Below the pieces are notes generated by a model. It was not told where the DNA came from and did not search any database. It worked only from the letters and a program-made list of their open reading frames with translations. Both the position numbers and the translations under genes were made by a program. A stretch of DNA of 64,000 bases from positions 45,174 through 109,173 of the forward strand of contig NZ_WAIE01000008.1 in the NCBI RefSeq assembly GCF_008830225.1, in the 5' to 3' direction. Source of the DNA: Pseudodesulfovibrio senegalensis (GTDB lineage Bacteria; Desulfobacterota; Desulfovibrionia; Desulfovibrionales; Desulfovibrionaceae). This document shows positions 1 to 8,676 of the stretch, piece by piece; position 1 is the first letter of the stretch, and each line of letters starts with the position of its first letter.

Positions 1-288
1 GCGGACCACATAGCGGCCGTCACGGGGCAGGTAGGTCACGGTCAGGTCGGGGCCGAACGGACCGTACGCTCCGGATCTCACCCGGCGCATGATCTCGTGA
101 AACGGCACCACCGAACCTTGAACGGCAACAATCCCGACCGTTGCGGGCTCAACAGCCTGCGTGCCCTTCACGGGGTAGGCCAGGGGCAGAAGGAGCAGCT
201 CACCCAGCCAGACCACCGTGAGAAAGGACACATAGATTCCCAGCCATTTGTGAGCCTTGCGGGAAAACTTCAAAAAACTGAAACGCAT
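1..288 (-). CDS. PepSY-type inner-membrane protein (3' part outside window)
   Basis: Only the first 96 codons are in the window and the frame stays open to base 1. The N-terminus (MRFSFLKFSRKAHKWLGIYV) is basic. It is followed by a hydrophobic segment at about residues 14-38, then a soluble part that begins like a PepSY domain (FHEIMRRV). This layout is that of the PepSY-associated TM helix family, often found as iron-regulated membrane proteins or ferric-siderophore reductase partners. The ATG at 288 follows GGAGAG at the right distance. It lies downstream of and in line with the AraC gene, with a Fur-box-like site between them, so iron control is likely. The exact function cannot be decided from the fragment. 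Confidence 0.7.
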   Translation of the reverse strand, partial: MRFSFLKFSRKAHKWLGIYVSFLTVVWLGELLLLPLAYPVKGTQAVEPATVGIVAVQGSVVPFHEIMRRVRSGAYGPFGPDLTVTYLPRDGRYVVR

Positions 289-308
289 GCAAACTCTCCG
301 CTTAAAGC

Positions 309-327
309 GAATTCGACATTCATTATC
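309..327 (-). promoter_or_regulatory. Weak Fur-box-like operator upstream of the PepSY gene
   Basis: Read on the minus strand the site begins GATAATGA, identical to the first half of the classical Fur consensus, but the second half is degenerate (12 of 19 positions match). It sits about 20 bp upstream of the PepSY start. It is supported mainly by the much better site in front of the neighbouring AraC gene. Confidence 0.4.
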
Positions 328-495
328 AATATGGAAAAGGAAAACCCTCAGGCTGAAAAGCCTACGACAGGCGAAAAGCGCACACTACAACATGCGAAAC
401 ATTTTTTTACATATACAGCAGAAAAGCCCTCGCGTTCACGCTCGATGCAGATGGCCGGTCAGACTGTACCGGAAGCGACGGGAAAACAAATCCGG

Positions 496-1467
496 TCAGG
501 CGGATTCCTTGAGCTTGGCGGTCTCCACGGCTTCGCGCCGCACGTTGAATTCGGACTGGTACTGCTTGGGCGTGGTGCCGAAGTGCTTGGAAAACGAACC
601 CGTGAAATGGCTGGGGCTGGAAAACCCGCACTCGTAGGCCACCTCGGTCACGGTGCGGTTGCCGTCCTCCAGCATCTTTCGCGCGCATTCCAGCCGGGCC
701 TTGCGCACCATGCCGAAGACCGTGTCTCCGAAAACCCTGCGGAACAGCGCGTTGAGCTGGGAGCGGTTCAAGCCCACCTGGCGGGCCAGCTCGTCAAGCG
801 CGGGCGGATTGTCGAAACTGCGCATGAGGATGTCGCGGGCGGCATAGGCGATGCGCTGGTTTTGCGGCTTTGCGCTGTGCAGCCGAATCACGTCGGTTTC
901 CAGCAGGTTCAGGTGCAGGTAAAGCAGCTCTATCTTCTTGTATTCCATGAAGATGGTACGCATGGCGTTGTCCGTGGTGTTGGTCACTATGTGCTCAGCC
1001 ACGATCCGGATGGGCAGGGAAAGCCGCCCGCTCTCCATGAAGAACGGCTCGGGCGTACCCTGAACCGCCTTTCGCAAGGCGGGGTGCAGGGGACATCCGG
1101 TTGTTTCGGCGATGTGGTTCAGGTCTTCGGGAAAAATCTGCAGGCTGACCAATTGTGCCGGGGCATGGGGCGCAATAAGAAAATTTCCCCGGCAGCGCGG
1201 CATGCACAGGATACCGCTGTTGCCCCCGGATATTTCGGCCGCAAGGCGTCTGTTGCTGCGGTCCGAGGCCGTTATGCAGACCTTTCCGGAAAGGCAGAAC
1301 AAAAATTCCACCGGCGCTTCTTCCGTATGAAAAACAAACGACGACTCCTGGTTGCGCGCGGGGAGGTCATGAACCACCATGCGCACATACGGCAACACGC
1401 TGGCCCCCTCCATGTGGGAAGACGAAACCAGCGCAGGATCCCAATTCTGCATACACCCTTGCGACAT
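496..1467 (-). CDS. AraC-family transcriptional regulator (PchR-like)
   Basis: A 323-residue protein with an N-terminal effector domain of about 210 residues and a C-terminal AraC DNA-binding domain with two helix-turn-helix units. HTH1 contains LDELARQVGLNRSQLNALF. HTH2 contains VTEVAYECGFSSPSHF followed by the family signature FGTTPKQYQ. Size and arrangement match PchR-type regulators, which sense iron-siderophore complexes. A near-consensus Fur box lies 40 bp upstream of the start and a PepSY membrane protein lies just downstream. The likely role is activation of iron-uptake genes when Fur is released. An internal ATG at 1452 follows AAGGG and is an alternative start. Confidence 0.85.
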   Translation of the reverse strand: MSQGCMQNWDPALVSSSHMEGASVLPYVRMVVHDLPARNQESSFVFHTEEAPVEFLFCLSGKVCITASDRSNRRLAAEISGGNSGILCMPRCRGNFLIAPHAPAQLVSLQIFPEDLNHIAETTGCPLHPALRKAVQGTPEPFFMESGRLSLPIRIVAEHIVTNTTDNAMRTIFMEYKKIELLYLHLNLLETDVIRLHSAKPQNQRIAYAARDILMRSFDNPPALDELARQVGLNRSQLNALFRRVFGDTVFGMVRKARLECARKMLEDGNRTVTEVAYECGFSSPSHFTGSFSKHFGTTPKQYQSEFNVRREAVETAKLKESA

Positions 1468-1507
1468 GTCACATATCCGCCGTTCGTTAGGGTCAACAAC
1501 ACCATTT

Positions 1508-1526
1508 GATCTTGATTCTCATTATC
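1508..1526 (-). promoter_or_regulatory. Fur box in front of the AraC regulator
   Basis: On the minus strand the 19-mer GATAATGAGAATCAAGATC matches the Fur consensus GATAATGATAATCATTATC at 16 of 19 positions. It lies 40-60 bp upstream of the AraC start, where it would cover the promoter. This is the basis for calling the AraC/PepSY pair iron-regulated. Confidence 0.75.
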
Positions 1527-1626
1527 TAGGCTGTTTATTCCTTTTGCAAACCCAGGTCAACATCTGCACATGCAAAGAAAAACCCACAGGATATGCCGCA
1601 ACAAAGCGCTCCCGGGCCGCCGGAGG

Positions 1627-1656
1627 CATTCCGCCTCATTCCGCCTCATTCCGCCC
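1627..1656. repeat. Three tandem 10-bp units (CATTCCGCCT)
   Basis: The unit CATTCCGCCT occurs three times in a row, the last ending in C instead of T. It lies between the acs terminator and the AraC promoter. No spacers are present, so it is not CRISPR. No function is apparent. Confidence 0.8.
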
Positions 1657-1666
1657 CTCTCCGCCA

Positions 1667-1705
1667 CAAAAAAACAGGACGCCCCCCGCAACAAGGAGCG
1701 TCCTG
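1667..1705 (-). terminator. Rho-independent terminator of acs
   Basis: A perfect 8-bp stem (CAGGACGC / GCGTCCTG, 1675-1682 and 1698-1705) is followed on the minus strand by a run of T. It lies about 50 bp downstream of the acs stop codon. Confidence 0.8.
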
Positions 1706-1752
1706 CGAATGGGGCCGGGTCACACAACCCGGCCGCGTTGCCTTGATACCAT

Positions 1753-3738
1753 CTATGATTCCATGAGTTCGTTCCTTCCCTCCACGAGGTCGGCGATGAC
1801 ACCGGCGTCGGCCAGGGTCGAGGTGTCGCCGAAATCGTCCTGATCCGCGGCGATCTTGCGCAGCACGCGGCGCATGATCTTGCCGGAACGCGTCTTGGGC
1901 AGGCCGTCCGCAAACTGGAGCACCTCGGGCGTGGCAATGGGTCCGATCTCGGAGCGAACCCACTTCTTGAGTTCAAGCCGCAGTTCGTCGGATTCATCCT
2001 CGTCGCCCTTGAGGGTCACATAGGCGTAGATGGACTGTCCCTTGACCTGATGCGGCATGCCCACAACCGCGGCCTCGGCAACGGCAGGGTGCGCCACGAG
2101 CGCGGACTCGATCTCGGCAGTGCCGAGCCGATGGCCGGACACGTTGATGACGTCGTCGAGCCGCCCCATGATCCAGAGATAGCCGTCTGCATCCATGCGC
2201 GCGCCGTCGCCCGCCTCATACATGCCCGGGAAGCGTTCGAAATAGGTCTTCTTGAACCGTTCCGGGTCCTTGTACACGCCGCGAAGCATGCCGGGCCACG
2301 GTTTCTTGATCACCAGATGCCCGCCCTCGTTGGGGTCGGCCTCGCTCATGTCCGAACGGATGATGTGCGCGTCCACGCCGGGCAGGGCGCGGGTGGCCGA
2401 GCCGGGCTTGAGCGGCGTGGCATAGGGCAGGGGCGAGATCATGAACCCGCCGGTTTCGGTCTGCCACCATGTGTCGCAGATGGGCAGCTTACCGCCGCCG
2501 ATGTTGTCGTGATACCACATCCACGCCTCGGGGTTGATGGGCTCGCCCACCGAACCGAGCAGCCGCAGGCTGGAAAGGTCGTGCCGTTGCGTCCACTGGG
2601 TTCCCTCGCGCATGAGCGCGCGGATGACCGTGGGCGCGGTGTAAAAGATATTGACCCCGAACTTCTCCACGATCTGCCAGAAACGGTCCGGCTTGGGATA
2701 GCTGGGCACGCCCTCGAACATGAGCGAGGTGGCCCCGAGGCAGAGCGGTCCGTACACGATATAGGAATGGCCGGTGATCCAGCCGATGTCCGCCGTGCAC
2801 CAGTACACGTCGTCTTCCTTGATGTCGAAAACCCATTGCAGGGTGTGCGCGGCATAGGTCAGGTAGCCGCCGGTGGTGTGCACAACGCCCTTGGGCTTGC
2901 CCGTGGACCCGGAGGTATAGAGGATGAACAGCTCGTCTTCGGCGTCCATCTCCTCGGGCGGGCACGGACCGTTGATGTCGTCGGCTTCCATGATCTCGTG
3001 CCACCAGTTGTCGCGGCCCTCGACCATGTCCACGTCGTTGCCCGCACGCTGCACCACCACGACCTGTTCCACGGTGGGGCATTGGCTCAGGGCCTCGTCA
3101 GCATTGGGCTTGAGCGGAATGGTCTTGCCCGCGCGCAGCACCGCGTCCGCCGTGACCAGCACCTTGGCTTCGCAGTCCTGAATGCGCGATTGCAGGGAAA
3201 GCGCGGAAAATCCGGCAAAGACCACGGAATGCATGGCCCCGATGCGTGCGCAGGCCAGCAGGGCAACGGCCAGCTCCGGCACCATGGGCAGATACAGGGC
3301 CACGCGGTCGCCCTTTTTCACGCCCATCTTCTTGAGCGCGTTGGCGAATTTGCAGACCTCCGTGTAGAGCATCTGGTAGGTGAAGACACGCACGTCCTCG
3401 TCCGGCTCGCCCTGCCAGATGATGGCGGCCTTGTTGCGCCGGCCGTTTTCCAGATGCCTGTCCAGGCAGTTGTAGGCCACGTTGAGCTTGCCGCCCTTGA
3501 ACCAGTTGATCTCGGGCTTGTGAAAATCGTATTCCAGCACGGAATCCCACGGCTTGAACCAGTCCACCAGCTCGGTGGCGCGCTCGGCCCAGAAGCCTTC
3601 CGGGTCTTCATCCGCGCGCTTGGCCGCGGCCTCGAATTCCTCCATGCTGCGGACATGGGCCTGGGCCTGCATCTCCGCAGGCGGCTCGAACAGGCGTCCT
3701 TCCTTCATCATGCTCTCAATGTTCTTTTCTTCGCTCAT
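1753..3738 (-). CDS. acs: Acetyl-CoA synthetase (AMP-forming)
   Basis: Activates acetate with ATP and CoA to acetyl-CoA in the cytoplasm. The 661 residues match the usual length of about 650. Visible motifs are the P-loop-like [11 protein letters not shown], the adenylate-binding TWWQTETGG, and the C-terminal [11 protein letters not shown], whose lysine (about residue 620) is the catalytic lysine acetylated by Pat enzymes in other bacteria. The frame is open 17 codons further upstream. I chose the ATG at 3738 because it is preceded by AGGAG with 6-nt spacing and begins [11 protein letters not shown]. The gene is monocistronic with its own terminator. A Pat/PatZ-like acetyltransferase is encoded 2.2 kb away and could regulate it. 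Confidence 0.95.
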   Translation of the reverse strand: MSEEKNIESMMKEGRLFEPPAEMQAQAHVRSMEEFEAAAKRADEDPEGFWAERATELVDWFKPWDSVLEYDFHKPEINWFKGGKLNVAYNCLDRHLENGRRNKAAIIWQGEPDEDVRVFTYQMLYTEVCKFANALKKMGVKKGDRVALYLPMVPELAVALLACARIGAMHSVVFAGFSALSLQSRIQDCEAKVLVTADAVLRAGKTIPLKPNADEALSQCPTVEQVVVVQRAGNDVDMVEGRDNWWHEIMEADDINGPCPPEEMDAEDELFILYTSGSTGKPKGVVHTTGGYLTYAAHTLQWVFDIKEDDVYWCTADIGWITGHSYIVYGPLCLGATSLMFEGVPSYPKPDRFWQIVEKFGVNIFYTAPTVIRALMREGTQWTQRHDLSSLRLLGSVGEPINPEAWMWYHDNIGGGKLPICDTWWQTETGGFMISPLPYATPLKPGSATRALPGVDAHIIRSDMSEADPNEGGHLVIKKPWPGMLRGVYKDPERFKKTYFERFPGMYEAGDGARMDADGYLWIMGRLDDVINVSGHRLGTAEIESALVAHPAVAEAAVVGMPHQVKGQSIYAYVTLKGDEDESDELRLELKKWVRSEIGPIATPEVLQFADGLPKTRSGKIMRRVLRKIAADQDDFGDTSTLADAGVIADLVEGRNELMES

Positions 3739-4000
3739 GGGCTGCTCCTGCTGTGTCTTCTCTTGGAAAATCCGGGCGGGCCGGTCCACCGCGGCTCTGC
3801 CTGCTGCCCGGCCTGAAAAAGCGGCCGGGGGCTACCATGTGTTGTATCTCTATATGAAGAAAAAACACAACCGCAGCCGTTTTCAGGTGAACGGTAGCAA
3901 TTTGTCCGGTGAGCGGTTGCGCGGCTGGAAAAACAAGATTGGATGGCTGGTGTCGAAAGTATTTATCAATGATTACGAGCATGATGCCGCAAAGCAAGAT

Positions 4001-4127
4001 GCAGGGAGCTGCCTTGCATCGGCAAGGGACACGTCCCTTGACCCTGTTCCGTTCTGGCAATCTCGAAAAAAAACCAACCCGCCGACCAAAAACCAGCGGC
4101 CCGGTTCGCAATGCAAACCGGGCCGCT
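4001..4127. repeat. Composite intergenic repeat, copy 1
   Basis: The 451-bp gap between acs and the peptidase gene holds no ORF of its own. It contains a short palindrome (CAAGGGAC-ac-GTCCCTTG, 4023-4040) followed by TGACCCTGTTCCG. A GC hairpin follows 55 bp later, with a perfect 12-bp stem AGCGGCCCGGTT / AACCGGGCCGCT (4095-4106, 4116-4127). The same two modules in the same order recur at 49.2-49.3 kb and, degraded, at 12.86-13.04 kb. On the minus strand the hairpin is followed by T-rich sequence and can act as a second terminator for the peptidase gene. Confidence 0.7.
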
Positions 4128-4153
4128 CGCCAAACGTTTTTGTGGGGGGATTT

Positions 4154-4183
4154 GGGGGAATACTTTTGAAAAAGTCCTCCCCC
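4154..4183 (-). terminator. Terminator of the C10 peptidase gene
   Basis: The inverted repeat GGGGGAATACTTTT / AAAAGTCCTCCCCC begins 7 bp after the peptidase stop codon. The stem is imperfect in the middle. T-rich stretches flank it on the minus strand. Confidence 0.55.
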
Positions 4184-4189
4184 AAAAAA

Positions 4190-5761
4190 CTACTGCAACA
4201 GCAACAAATTACGAGCAGCCCCGGCCGCGTCTACAGCGGTCACAGGCGTGAAATCGATACCCCAGACGTTGCCGGAACTGGACGTATAACTCTCGCTATC
4301 TCCACTGTCTCCTGTCGTCACAGTCTGGGCGACAAAAGAAAGGCCGCTGTGATACGGCTTGACCGTATACTCCGTGGAAGACGCGACACCCACAAGGCCG
4401 AAAACGCCCTTCTCATTGGTCACATCCGTAACCTTGCTGCCGTCTGTTGACGACGTGGCCACAACCAGAGAACCGGAAACGGGATTGCCGTCCGCGTCCA
4501 GCACCCGGCCGCTGATGATCTCCCCGGTCTTGTCCGTGAATACATTGAATACGCACTTGTAGACCGAAGTGAACGCCGGGTCACAATCAATGGCAGGCAG
4601 GTTGTACCAGACATCGTCGCTGCCGGACCAACCCATGTTCAGATGGTGATACATGGTGGAGGAGTCATACCCGTAGCCGTCGCAGACAATGGCGTGCCCG
4701 CCAGCAGTCCCCGTAATGCCCAGCAGCACGGGCAGGTCCGCGTCCAGATTGGGGTTGACCATCGTATTTCGGGCAGATGCCTCAAGATTGTTCCCGGAAT
4801 TGAAGCCAGGGATGGCATTGGCATAGCCAAAAAAATACGGAAGCATAGAGGCGGCATAGAGCGTGTTTGTTCCCGAGCCATCATTTCCGTAATCCATACT
4901 CACGGCCAACCCGACATCAAGAGTCAAACCGCTGATGGCTTGCCGCTGGGCCAAGGGTGTCGATGCGTCCGGGACAAGCGGCATGTCGTCCCACACATAC
5001 GGGCCTCCCGAACCGTCTCCACCACGAAATCGCCAATTATGCTGATACTCGCCATCCACCTTGATGGAAAAAATGGTATTGTTACCCACTCCCTCGACAG
5101 GAAAACGATGATAACGCATGAGTTGCGACATGGCCGTGGCCACGCACCCGCACACGTAATTATTGGGCGTATAAATGTTATACGTATTCTCTCCGCCAAC
5201 AGTGGATTGCCCCCAACGCGAATCAACCAGCGAGGCCACACGAACGTCGGAAATGGTCGCTTCCCCCATTTCCACGCTCAGATCCACGCCTTGGGCGGCC
5301 ATGGCCGCGGCGTTCAGCAACGTGGCCCAGCGCTTGTTGGCGCCGTTTTCGGCGGACGCGCTCATGTCCATGCCGGTCATGGACCGGGCCTTGGCCTGCC
5401 TGCCGCGCATGTCCTGCTCCAGCAGGGCAAAGAGCGGATTGTTCGGGTCGGCGTCAAAGGAACCGTCGTTCTGGAAACCCACGATGGGTTCCACGAGGTC
5501 GTCGCCAGCCACGGCCACGAAACCGCCGCCCGACAGTGCAACAATGTAATAGGCCGCGTCTCCATCGGAAACGGCATGGGCCGCAACGGACTGCGCCGAA
5601 CTGCCCTGCATGTCCATGCCCATGGGCTTCTGGTCCAGAACCAGCCAGCCCTGCACGGCCTGTTTTGCCTGATCCGGTGACACGGGTGCCGCAAAGCAGG
5701 CCGAAGTCAAAAACAACACCACGACAAACACGGCCGCAAGGCCGTGGACACATGTCCTCAT
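4190..5761 (-). CDS. Secreted C10 (streptopain-type) cysteine peptidase with C-terminal Ig-like domain
   Basis: A 523-residue exported protein. The signal peptide covers residues 1-24 (cleavage after ACFA). A propeptide-like region (about 25-165) resembles the inhibitory prodomain of streptopain. The catalytic domain is at about 170-405: Cys206 in GCVATAMSQLMRYH, His356 in GGHAIVCDGYG, and the NMGWSG motif at 375-380, matching the Cys-His-Trp arrangement of family C10. A carboxypeptidase-regulatory-like beta-sandwich follows (about 414-470, SGRVLDADGNPVSG). The last residues are NLLLLQ, a tail shared with the exported protein at 58.2 kb. The ATG at 5761 follows GAGGGG. The likely role is an extracellular or surface protease; its substrate is unknown. 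Confidence 0.85.
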   Translation of the reverse strand: MRTCVHGLAAVFVVVLFLTSACFAAPVSPDQAKQAVQGWLVLDQKPMGMDMQGSSAQSVAAHAVSDGDAAYYIVALSGGGFVAVAGDDLVEPIVGFQNDGSFDADPNNPLFALLEQDMRGRQAKARSMTGMDMSASAENGANKRWATLLNAAAMAAQGVDLSVEMGEATISDVRVASLVDSRWGQSTVGGENTYNIYTPNNYVCGCVATAMSQLMRYHRFPVEGVGNNTIFSIKVDGEYQHNWRFRGGDGSGGPYVWDDMPLVPDASTPLAQRQAISGLTLDVGLAVSMDYGNDGSGTNTLYAASMLPYFFGYANAIPGFNSGNNLEASARNTMVNPNLDADLPVLLGITGTAGGHAIVCDGYGYDSSTMYHHLNMGWSGSDDVWYNLPAIDCDPAFTSVYKCVFNVFTDKTGEIISGRVLDADGNPVSGSLVVATSSTDGSKVTDVTNEKGVFGLVGVASSTEYTVKPYHSGLSFVAQTVTTGDSGDSESYTSSSGNVWGIDFTPVTAVDAAGAARNLLLLQ

Positions 5762-5964
5762 ATGATGATCCCCTCTTTAAAAATGCGAATTAGCACCCCC
5801 TGCCCAATCTTTTATTTGAACTCGCCTTTCTGTCAATGCTTTGTCTTGAAAAAGAAGACGGGGCAAGCGGTACAACCCGGCCTTCAGCCCAGTGTTGCGC
5901 CCGGGGCATGAAACAAGCTATCCTGCTGTTTCAGCAAACCCACACAGAGCAACCCGAGGAGCCC

Positions 5965-8676
5965 ATGAGCGTCGTCAACCTGGAATACCTGTTCAGTCCC
6001 CGCTCCGTGACCGTGATCGGCGCAACCAACGATCCGGCCAATCCCGGCAACATCGTCATGAAAAACCTCATGGCCGGAGGTTTTGCCGGACCGGTCATGC
6101 CGGTTTCCGGCGAGGCCGAGGCCATTGCCGGCGTCCTGACCTTTTCCAGCGTGGAGGCCCTGCCCAAGGCCCCGGACATGGCCGTGGTGGCCTCGCCCCT
6201 GCACGAGGTGCCCGAGGTCATCGCCAGCCTGAAGAAAAAGGGCACGCACGCTGCGGTTCTGGTAGGACCGGGCTTTACCGGGCTGGACCCGGACGAGGTG
6301 CAGGACGTGCGCGAAACCATTCTTTCCGTTGCCGAGCCCCCGGATTTGCGCATCCTCGGCCCCAAGTGCCTCGGGTTCATGGTCCCGGCCCTGAACCTGA
6401 ACGCCTCGCTGGCCCATGCAAAGGCCAAACCCGGCAAGGTGGCCTTCATCTCCCAGTCCGACTCCCTGTTCGCCACGGTGCTGGACTGGGCCAAGGACAA
6501 GGGCATCGGCTTTTCGCATCTGGTTTCGCTGGGACAGCGCGTGGACGTCACCTTTGCGGACATCATCGACTACCTCGGCTCGGACCCGGCCACCCGCTCC
6601 ATCATGATCTACATGGAATCGCTCACGGACGCGCGCGAATTCATGTCCGCGGCACGGGCCGCGGCGCGCAACAAGCCGGTTCTGGTGCTGCGGCCCGGAA
6701 TGGCGCTGGATTCGCTGGTGCCGGGCATGGGGTGCCGGCAGGTGGGCGGCAAACGGCTTTGCGACGAAATCTACGACGTGGCCTTCCGGCGCGCGGGCAT
6801 GCTGCGCGTGGACTCCATCGACGGCCTGTTCGACGCGGCCCAGACCCTTTCCATGCCCAAACCCGTGCGAGGCGAGCGCCTTGCCATTCTGACCAACGGC
6901 ACCAGCGCCGGCATCATGGCCGCGGACAGGCTGCTGGCCGGTGGCGGCACGCTGGCTGATCTTTCCGAAGAGACACAGGCCGGACTGTTCGACCTTACGG
7001 ACGGCAAGATCACGGGCAACAATCCCGTGGACATCCCCTTCAACGCGGACGGGGACATGTATTCCAAGGCGCTCAAGCTGCTCACCAAGGACAAGGGCGT
7101 GGACGGCATTCTGGTCATGCACGTGCCGTGGGCGCAACAGCCCGAGGTGGAAATAGCCGAGGCCGTGGCCAAGACCCTGAAACGGGTCAAGCGCATGGTG
7201 CTCACGGCATGGCTGGGCTCGGGCGGTGCGGAAAAGGCGCGCGCAGTATTCGCGGAGGCGGGCATCCCCAGCTACGAATCCCCGGCGCAGGCCGTGCGGG
7301 CCTTCATGTATCTGGCCGAGTACCGCCGCAACCAGGAACTGCTCATGGAGACTCCGGATTCCCTGCCCTCGGACTTTTTCCCGGACACGACCACTGCCAG
7401 AAGCGTGGTGGAACAGGCTCTGGGCGACGACCGCGAGGAACTGACCGAACCCGAGGCCAAGGCCGTACTCGCGGCCTACGGCATTCCGGTGGTGGAAACG
7501 CGGCTGGCGGTCTCGGCCAAGCAGGCCTGCATCGCCGCGGACGAGCTGGGGTATCCCGTGGCTCTGAAGGTGCGCTCGCCCCAGATCGACCAGCCCTTTG
7601 ACGTGGGCGGGGTGCTGCTGGACCTGGAAACGCCCGAGCAGGTGTGGGAAGGCGCGGCCACCATGCTGGCCCGCGTGAACCGCGAACGGCCCGACGCCTA
7701 CATCGAGGGCTTCATCGTGCAGAAGATGGGCAGGCGCATGGGCGCGCACGAGCTGTTCGTGGCCGCCGAGGTGGACCCCGTGTTCGGCCCGGTGATCCAT
7801 TTCGGCCACGGCGGCATGGCCCGCGAAATGATCAAGGACGACGCCATCGCCATGCCCCCGCTCTCCATGAGTCTTGCCCGCGAAATGGTCGAACGCACGC
7901 GCATCTTTGAACTGCTCAAGGGCACGCCGTCGCAGCTCCCGGCAGACGTGGACGACATCTGCCTGACCATCATCCAGATTTCCCAGCTGCTGGTGGACGT
8001 GCCCCAGATCGCCGGGCTGGACCTCAACCCGCTGTATGCGGACAGTGAAGGCGTTCTGGCGCTCGGCGGCAAGATCCGTGTGCACCCCTTTGACGGGCAT
8101 GGGCAGGAGCGTCTGGCCATCCGGCCCTACCCGCGCGAGCTGGAGGAATGCATCACCACCCGCTCGGGCCGCAAGGTGACCATCCGGCCCATCCGCCCCG
8201 AAGACGAGGAAACCCACCGCATGTTTCTGGAACGCCTTTCGGACGAGGATTTGCGCATGCGCTTTTTCGGCGTGGTGCGCCGCGATTTCGACCACAAGGA
8301 TCTGGCCCGCTTCACCCAGATCGACTACGACCGCGAAATGGCCTTCATCGCACAGGCGGAAACCGACGAGGGCGAGGTGGAGACCCTCGGGGTCATGCGC
8401 ACCAACACCAAGCCGGACAACTCGGACGCGGAGTTTGCCATCGTGATCCGCTCGGACCAGAAAGGGGACGGGCTCGGCTCCCTGCTGTTCGGACGCGGCA
8501 TCGACTACACCCGCGAACGGGGCACGCTGCGTATCTCCGGCCAGACAATGGCCGAAAACAAGGCCATGCAGGGACTGGCCAAAAAATTCGGCTTTGCCAT
8601 CTCCCCGGCAAAGGACGACCCGGACCTCGTGGACATGGACCTTGAGCTGAACAAAGAACCCGGGACAACAGAGTGA
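5965..8676 (+). CDS. Pat/PatZ-like protein lysine acetyltransferase (NDP-forming acyl-CoA synthetase fused to GNAT)
   Basis: A 903-residue, three-part protein. It has an N-terminal CoA-binding Rossmann domain (about 5-130, VTVIGATNDPANPGN), a succinyl-CoA-ligase-like domain (to about 460, LTNGTSAGIMAADRL) and an ATP-grasp domain (about 475-710, LTEPEAKAVLAAYGIP). The C-terminal GNAT acetyltransferase starts near 737 (VTIRPIRPEDEE). This order and length are those of E. coli PatZ/YfiQ and Salmonella Pat, which acetylate Acs. Whether the ligase half is active cannot be told; I do not see the usual phosphohistidine loop of ADP-forming synthetases. The ATG at 5965 follows GAGGAG with short spacing; 5908 is an alternative. 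It overlaps the next gene by 4 bp, so it heads an operon with two glycosyltransferases. Confidence 0.85.
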   Translation: MSVVNLEYLFSPRSVTVIGATNDPANPGNIVMKNLMAGGFAGPVMPVSGEAEAIAGVLTFSSVEALPKAPDMAVVASPLHEVPEVIASLKKKGTHAAVLVGPGFTGLDPDEVQDVRETILSVAEPPDLRILGPKCLGFMVPALNLNASLAHAKAKPGKVAFISQSDSLFATVLDWAKDKGIGFSHLVSLGQRVDVTFADIIDYLGSDPATRSIMIYMESLTDAREFMSAARAAARNKPVLVLRPGMALDSLVPGMGCRQVGGKRLCDEIYDVAFRRAGMLRVDSIDGLFDAAQTLSMPKPVRGERLAILTNGTSAGIMAADRLLAGGGTLADLSEETQAGLFDLTDGKITGNNPVDIPFNADGDMYSKALKLLTKDKGVDGILVMHVPWAQQPEVEIAEAVAKTLKRVKRMVLTAWLGSGGAEKARAVFAEAGIPSYESPAQAVRAFMYLAEYRRNQELLMETPDSLPSDFFPDTTTARSVVEQALGDDREELTEPEAKAVLAAYGIPVVETRLAVSAKQACIAADELGYPVALKVRSPQIDQPFDVGGVLLDLETPEQVWEGAATMLARVNRERPDAYIEGFIVQKMGRRMGAHELFVAAEVDPVFGPVIHFGHGGMAREMIKDDAIAMPPLSMSLAREMVERTRIFELLKGTPSQLPADVDDICLTIIQISQLLVDVPQIAGLDLNPLYADSEGVLALGGKIRVHPFDGHGQERLAIRPYPRELEECITTRSGRKVTIRPIRPEDEETHRMFLERLSDEDLRMRFFGVVRRDFDHKDLARFTQIDYDREMAFIAQAETDEGEVETLGVMRTNTKPDNSDAEFAIVIRSDQKGDGLGSLLFGRGIDYTRERGTLRISGQTMAENKAMQGLAKKFGFAISPAKDDPDLVDMDLELNKEPGTTE

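Noticed and set aside
1627..1656. Three tandem CATTCCGCCT units as a possible CRISPR or iteron
   Set aside because: No spacers, only three units, and no replication or cas gene nearby.
2050..3816. A long open reading frame (588 codons) opposite acs
   Set aside because: It has no ribosome-binding site and no recognisable domain, its composition is Arg/His/Gly/Ala-rich, and it lies antisense to a clear acs gene. It is a shadow caused by high GC content.
5884..8295. An 803-codon open frame opposite the Pat-like gene
   Set aside because: His/Gly/Arg-rich translation without motifs, antisense to a well-supported gene.
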